From Butyricimonas virosa (GTDB taxonomy: Bacteria; Bacteroidota; Bacteroidia; Bacteroidales; Marinifilaceae), in the NCBI RefSeq assembly GCF_025148635.1, contig NZ_CP102269.1, positions 1,674,001-1,738,000 on the forward strand: a stretch of DNA of 64,000 bases. Reading direction: 5' to 3'. A model generated the notes under the pieces. It was not told the DNA's origin, made no database searches, and was given only the letters and a program-made list of their open reading frames with translations. Shown here piece by piece: positions 60,584-64,000 of the stretch; the first letter of the stretch is position 1, and each line of letters opens with the position of its first letter. A program made the translations under genes and the position numbers.

Positions 60584-61594
60584 TTACTTAAGGTAAAGCA
60601 ACATATATAGCGTGAAAGGTAATTCTGTTCCGTCTTGGAATGTGCATTTGCAAAGAGGGAAAGGATTTTCTTCGTTTCGCATTAAATTTACGAATTCCCA
60701 TTCACCGATTTTCTCGTCTTTATCCGTGAAAACAATGACACTTTCGTGCATATTTTTTTGGATAAGTTCTGTAGCCAATTCGTTATAACGTCCTTCGTTA
60801 GTGTAGTGTATTTCCTCTATTAACGGTTGGATATTCTTGTATTGTCCAATCGTTGTGCGAACCCGGATGTTGTTGAAATCTGTCACCCAATGTAAATTAC
60901 CATTTTCCTCGTTTAGTGAAATATAATAATGGTCTCCTCCTTCTTTCTGTAGTGTGACCTCTTTGGGCATTCTCCTCATGATAAAGCGGGAGATAATGTC
61001 ATCATCATTTATCTCCATTTTGATCGTTGCACTGTAAGGGGGGCATTTTACTGTTTGTATGGCTTCGGAGGTTTCTTTGTTGTATTGCTGTGCCTTGTGT
61101 AATAGAACTTCTTTGCCATTGGAGACTTCTATTTTAAGGTAAACCCCGGTACTGTAATCAATCGTTGCAATGAAATGAAGATCATTATTGGACTGATCCG
61201 TCTTGGAAGAGGGAAAAAAGGCTTCCATGAATCCGGCTGCATTGATCGTGGTGTCGAAATCCTGTTTGTTTTTGTTCCAAACTAATTTCATTCCGGTAAA
61301 CGTGTTCTCTTTGCTTTGGTCTGAACTACGAGAGTTCATAAAATCGGAAATATCGAAATAGAAGTTTATACCATAATAATTCATGATATCTAATATCGAA
61401 TTATTTTCTTCCATCTCGGCGAATTCCTCTACCAAGGTTATACATGAATTAATATTGTCTTCGATCAAAGTTCTTAATTCGGAAGTTGGCAACTTCGAGT
61501 ACGGCTTGTCATAATCGGTAATAATTTTGTCATCGTCATCACTACACGCTACAAGAGTCGTAAGCAGGCATAATACATACAAGATTTTTCTCAT
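60584..61594 (-). CDS. Lipoprotein of unknown function
   Basis: This 336-residue protein has a lipobox (LTTLVACSDDDDK) with an acidic tail after the cysteine, consistent with surface export. The mature part has no motif I recognise; it contains several predicted beta strands (SATIKMEINDDDIISRFI) and one short helix-rich N-terminal section. It stands alone between dnaG and the ABC genes. Function is unknown. Confidence 0.75.
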   Translation of the reverse strand: MRKILYVLCLLTTLVACSDDDDKIITDYDKPYSKLPTSELRTLIEDNINSCITLVEEFAEMEENNSILDIMNYYGINFYFDISDFMNSRSSDQSKENTFTGMKLVWNKNKQDFDTTINAAGFMEAFFPSSKTDQSNNDLHFIATIDYSTGVYLKIEVSNGKEVLLHKAQQYNKETSEAIQTVKCPPYSATIKMEINDDDIISRFIMRRMPKEVTLQKEGGDHYYISLNEENGNLHWVTDFNNIRVRTTIGQYKNIQPLIEEIHYTNEGRYNELATELIQKNMHESVIVFTDKDEKIGEWEFVNLMRNEENPFPLCKCTFQDGTELPFTLYMLLYLK

Positions 61595-61710
61595 TTCTTT
61601 ATTTTTATGGTGATAATATCGACAAAAGTATAAAAAATGATATAGCTTACATAGGACGTTGGAATTATTCTTGCGAGAGTCTATTTATTTTTATTGGAGC
61701 GTGAGTAATA

Positions 61711-61746
61711 AAAACCGCCGTCCTGCACTGGACGGCGGTTTTGTTT
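61711..61746 (-). terminator. Terminator of the ABC transporter operon
   Basis: CCGCCGTCC at 61715-61723 pairs with GGACGGCGG at 61730-61738, with A-run and T-run on the two sides. It overlaps the stop of the permease gene. Confidence 0.85.
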
Positions 61747-62447
61747 TATATAAATTTCTCCCGGTTTCGGGTGTTGTTCAGTCCGAAGATGATAAAGAGG
61801 ACAGAGGCGATCAACATATTCATCCGGCAATGGAAGACCGTGTTGAAAAATATCTGCGGGTTCTTGTCAATGGGAACATCGTAGGGATTCAGGAAAATAT
61901 TCCATTGGCTATCCCCGATAGCTCCCTGTATCATGGAGAATAACAATCCGATAATGATGATCACCACGGAAGTCCCGTTCCCGTTCTTGATCATCGTGCT
62001 CAGCATGAATGAAAGCGTACCGATGAATAGAGCCGGAACCATGGCTTGCAACGTCAGGCCCATCGGGGGAACCGACACGATGGCCAAATCCGTTAATAGA
62101 GCAAGAAAACAGGTAATTACGAAACAGATCACGTAAGAAATGATCAGTCGTAATAACCAGACCTTGTAACTATAGTTTGGGATTCCAAAAATAATCTCCA
62201 CGATCTTGGCGTCCTGATCGTTCTGTATGCCGAAACACATCGGGTAGAAAACCAACAGAATGCTCGGTAACATCAACATGGAGTATGCTGTTGCCTGCGT
62301 GATCTCGTCATCGCCCAGTAATTTCACGATCACCGTGATCACGTAGAAGGCGAGGGCACTCAACATGAAATATAGGAATTTATTCCCGAATATAATCTTG
62401 ATGTTATATTGTACCAGCTTTTGTAGGGTTATCCAAAATTGCACCAT
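61746..62447 (-). CDS. ABC transporter permease
   Basis: This 233-residue protein has six hydrophobic segments (for example LMLPSILLVFYPMCFG and LIISYVICFVITCFLALL) and no ATPase motifs, so it is a permease partner for the ATP-binding protein encoded upstream. The ATG at 62447 is chosen; the longer frame from 62501 starts with codons built from the TTTTCAATT repeat. Substrate unknown. Confidence 0.8.
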   Translation of the reverse strand: MVQFWITLQKLVQYNIKIIFGNKFLYFMLSALAFYVITVIVKLLGDDEITQATAYSMLMLPSILLVFYPMCFGIQNDQDAKIVEIIFGIPNYSYKVWLLRLIISYVICFVITCFLALLTDLAIVSVPPMGLTLQAMVPALFIGTLSFMLSTMIKNGNGTSVVIIIIGLLFSMIQGAIGDSQWNIFLNPYDVPIDKNPQIFFNTVFHCRMNMLIASVLFIIFGLNNTRNREKFI

Positions 62448-62507
62448 AATAATTGAAAATTGAAAATTGAAAATTGAAAATGTGAATAAATTCAGATTCA
62501 CATTTTC
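62448..62507. repeat. TTTTCAATT-type repeat and hairpin between the ABC genes
   Basis: Four units of AATTGAAA are followed by GAAAATGTGAA (62476-62486) and its perfect inverse at 62497-62507, giving an 11-base-pair hairpin between ATPase and permease genes. Confidence 0.6.
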
Positions 62508-62520
62508 GAATCTTCTAATT

Positions 62521-64000
62521 TTATTGTGTTATAATTTGCTCTTTGTTCTCGATCTTCACGCTTCTCAATAGCCACAAGTAAGAGTCCTCCAGAGCCGGGA
62601 GAATCTTCTCGGCAGTCTCGGTGGGCTTATGCTCGCTAAGGCAACGTACTTTGATCATGTCGCCTTGGCGGATGTGGTGGACGATCAGCATATCGGACGG
62701 TAATTTTGCGAAATCCCGTACGGGAACTTCAAAGGCCCACGTAACATCCTTGGCAATATTGGCCATATCACTCGGCGTACCGTGGTATTTCAGAATACCC
62801 TTGTTGATCACGCCGACCTGGTTACAGGAACTGGCAATATCCTCTATAATGTGGGTAGAGAAAATCACGATCCGGTTTCGGGACAATTCTACGAGCAAGT
62901 TTCTGAAACGGATTCTTTCCCGCGGGTCCAATCCGGCTGTCGGCTCGTCCACCACGAGTATCCGGGGCAGGTTCAACAGGGTTTGTGCGATACCGATACG
63001 TTGTTTCATACCACCAGAAAAACCTCCGATCTTCTTGTCCTTGTTCTCGTACATATGCACGGCGGAAAGTACTTCGGCAATCCGGTTGTGACGTACCTTT
63101 TTATTATATATTCCTTTCAACAGGGCTTGGTACTCCAAAAATTCCCATGCCGTGAGGTTCTCGTACGTTCCGAATTCCTGCGGTAAATAACCGATCAAGC
63201 CTTGCAACTCTTCCCGTTTCTTCTGGGTATCGATGCCGTTAATGAATATTTTCCCGTAACTCTGTTCGAAGACCCCGCAAATGATACGCATCAGCGTGGT
63301 TTTACCCGCTCCGTTAGGACCCAGCAAACCGAACATCCCGGTATGTATCTCCATGGAAACGGAATTCAACGCCTTGAACGGTTTCTTCTTCACCCCGATA
63401 AACGGAGCCTTGGAAGCCAGACGGAAAATGGTCTTTCTCAGCATACGGAACCGACCGTCAATCAAATCAATATTAATGTTTTCCTTGTTGATCTTGTTGG
63501 ACAGGTAGCGGGCGGCAATACCGAGATACCAGAACATACCGAGGAAGATAGCTCCCCCGCTGTTCTCAAATTTCTTGCTTGACCAGATCAGGATAACCAT
63601 GGGACCAGCATAGTAAATGACAATAGCGATGATCCTTAGCGTCTTGGCGATAACGTTCTGTTTCCGGTTCTCGCAAAACTCCCTGAAAATGTTCATGATC
63701 CTTAGCGTCATCGTCCAGGTAATGAAAGCAAAAACAATTGCCCAAAAGAACAGTACTTGGTAGCTGAACGTGAAGTAATACATGAATCCCAGCACCGGCA
63801 ACGACCACAACAGCGGTTGCATATCCCGCCATTTGCGATAATTCCCTTGCAGTCCGAGACGTTCCCGAATTTTCAAACCGGAAGTCCATTCCCGGTTGAA
63901 ACGTGACGGGCGTCCGTACACTTTAACCAGATTGCATATCTTGATCTCCAGCTCTTCGTTAGCCGGGATGATATTACTTTGCGCCCGGCGTAAACTGTCT
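62521..64000 (-). CDS. ABC transporter ATP-binding protein with N-terminal membrane region, 5' end beyond the window
   Basis: From 62521 the frame runs to the right edge without a start that looks real; the codons before the GTG at 63921 (LRRAQSNIIPANEELEIKIC) stay open, so the gene continues outside. The N-terminal part in view has about four membrane segments. The ATPase domain has Walker A (GLLGPNGAGKTTLMRII), signature (GGFSGGMKQR) and Walker B (ILVVDEPTAGLD), then the H-loop FSTHIIEDI. It pairs with the permease at 61746. Substrate unknown. Confidence 0.88.
   Translation of the reverse strand, partial: DSLRRAQSNIIPANEELEIKICNLVKVYGRPSRFNREWTSGLKIRERLGLQGNYRKWRDMQPLLWSLPVLGFMYYFTFSYQVLFFWAIVFAFITWTMTLRIMNIFREFCENRKQNVIAKTLRIIAIVIYYAGPMVILIWSSKKFENSGGAIFLGMFWYLGIAARYLSNKINKENINIDLIDGRFRMLRKTIFRLASKAPFIGVKKKPFKALNSVSMEIHTGMFGLLGPNGAGKTTLMRIICGVFEQSYGKIFINGIDTQKKREELQGLIGYLPQEFGTYENLTAWEFLEYQALLKGIYNKKVRHNRIAEVLSAVHMYENKDKKIGGFSGGMKQRIGIAQTLLNLPRILVVDEPTAGLDPRERIRFRNLLVELSRNRIVIFSTHIIEDIASSCNQVGVINKGILKYHGTPSDMANIAKDVTWAFEVPVRDFAKLPSDMLIVHHIRQGDMIKVRCLSEHKPTETAEKILPALEDSYLWLLRSVKIENKEQIITQ

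Noticed and set aside
62448..62501. Longer ABC permease start at 62501
   Set aside because: The extra residues are encoded by the same repeat; the ATG at 62447 gives a normal permease N-terminus.

Overview
The window looks like chromosomal DNA from a member of the Bacteroidota. Support comes from the two SusC/SusD pairs with FecI/FecR-type regulators, the many promoters of the TAnnTTTG type, the DUF4369-TlpA proteins and the scarcity of strong Shine-Dalgarno sites. The style of the loci suggests the Odoribacteraceae (Butyricimonas/Odoribacter), but that is inference from pattern, not a database result. I saw no tRNA, rRNA, CRISPR array or complete insertion sequence.

Layout. 1-3.3 kb (minus strand): a deoxyhypusine-synthase-like gene cut by the window edge, agmatinase, and an MtaD-like amidohydrolase, suggesting polyamine and nucleoside salvage. 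3.5-4.2 kb: a RelE/HigB-HigA toxin-antitoxin pair. 4.2-19.0 kb: locus A, with a divergent ECF sigma factor, FecR, SusC with an STN domain, SusD, two surface lipoproteins (DUF4959/DUF5000-like and DUF4998-like), a secreted protein that fuses a TldD-like and a TldE-like half, and a DUF4369-TlpA thioredoxin. 19.0-23.4 kb: small exported proteins, including a tandem duplication with signs of recent gene conversion, plus a pseudogene. 23.5-28.9 kb: accessory DNA with a LytTR regulator, an Rpn/PD-(D/E)XK protein, a broken KilA-N remnant, and a cassette of DUF6266-like, HTH, holin, amidase and DUF6266-like genes. 29.0-42.6 kb: locus B, a paralogue of locus A (FecR, SusC, SusD, two lipoproteins, TlpA) that carries a two-lobed aspartic protease instead of TldD/E and has its sigma factor gene at the far 3' end, followed by an exported nitrilase. 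43.4-64 kb: mostly core genes: lepA, pstS, a uracil/xanthine permease, yicC, gmk, nadD, an apparently orphan cobalamin riboswitch, a YitT protein, a tetR-tolC-MFP-RND efflux operon, dnaG, a lipoprotein, and an ABC exporter running off the right edge.

How it may work together. Neither SusCD locus contains a recognisable glycoside hydrolase, polysaccharide lyase or sulfatase. Each instead has an exported protease-like protein and an exported thioredoxin. RagAB of Porphyromonas gingivalis, a SusCD homologue, is known to import peptides. I therefore infer that loci A and B are peptide or protein scavenging systems: lipoproteins capture substrate, SusCD imports it, TlpA reduces disulfides, and TldDE or the aspartic protease cleaves it. 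FecR and the STN domain of SusC would report substrate to the ECF sigma factor. This substrate assignment is inference.
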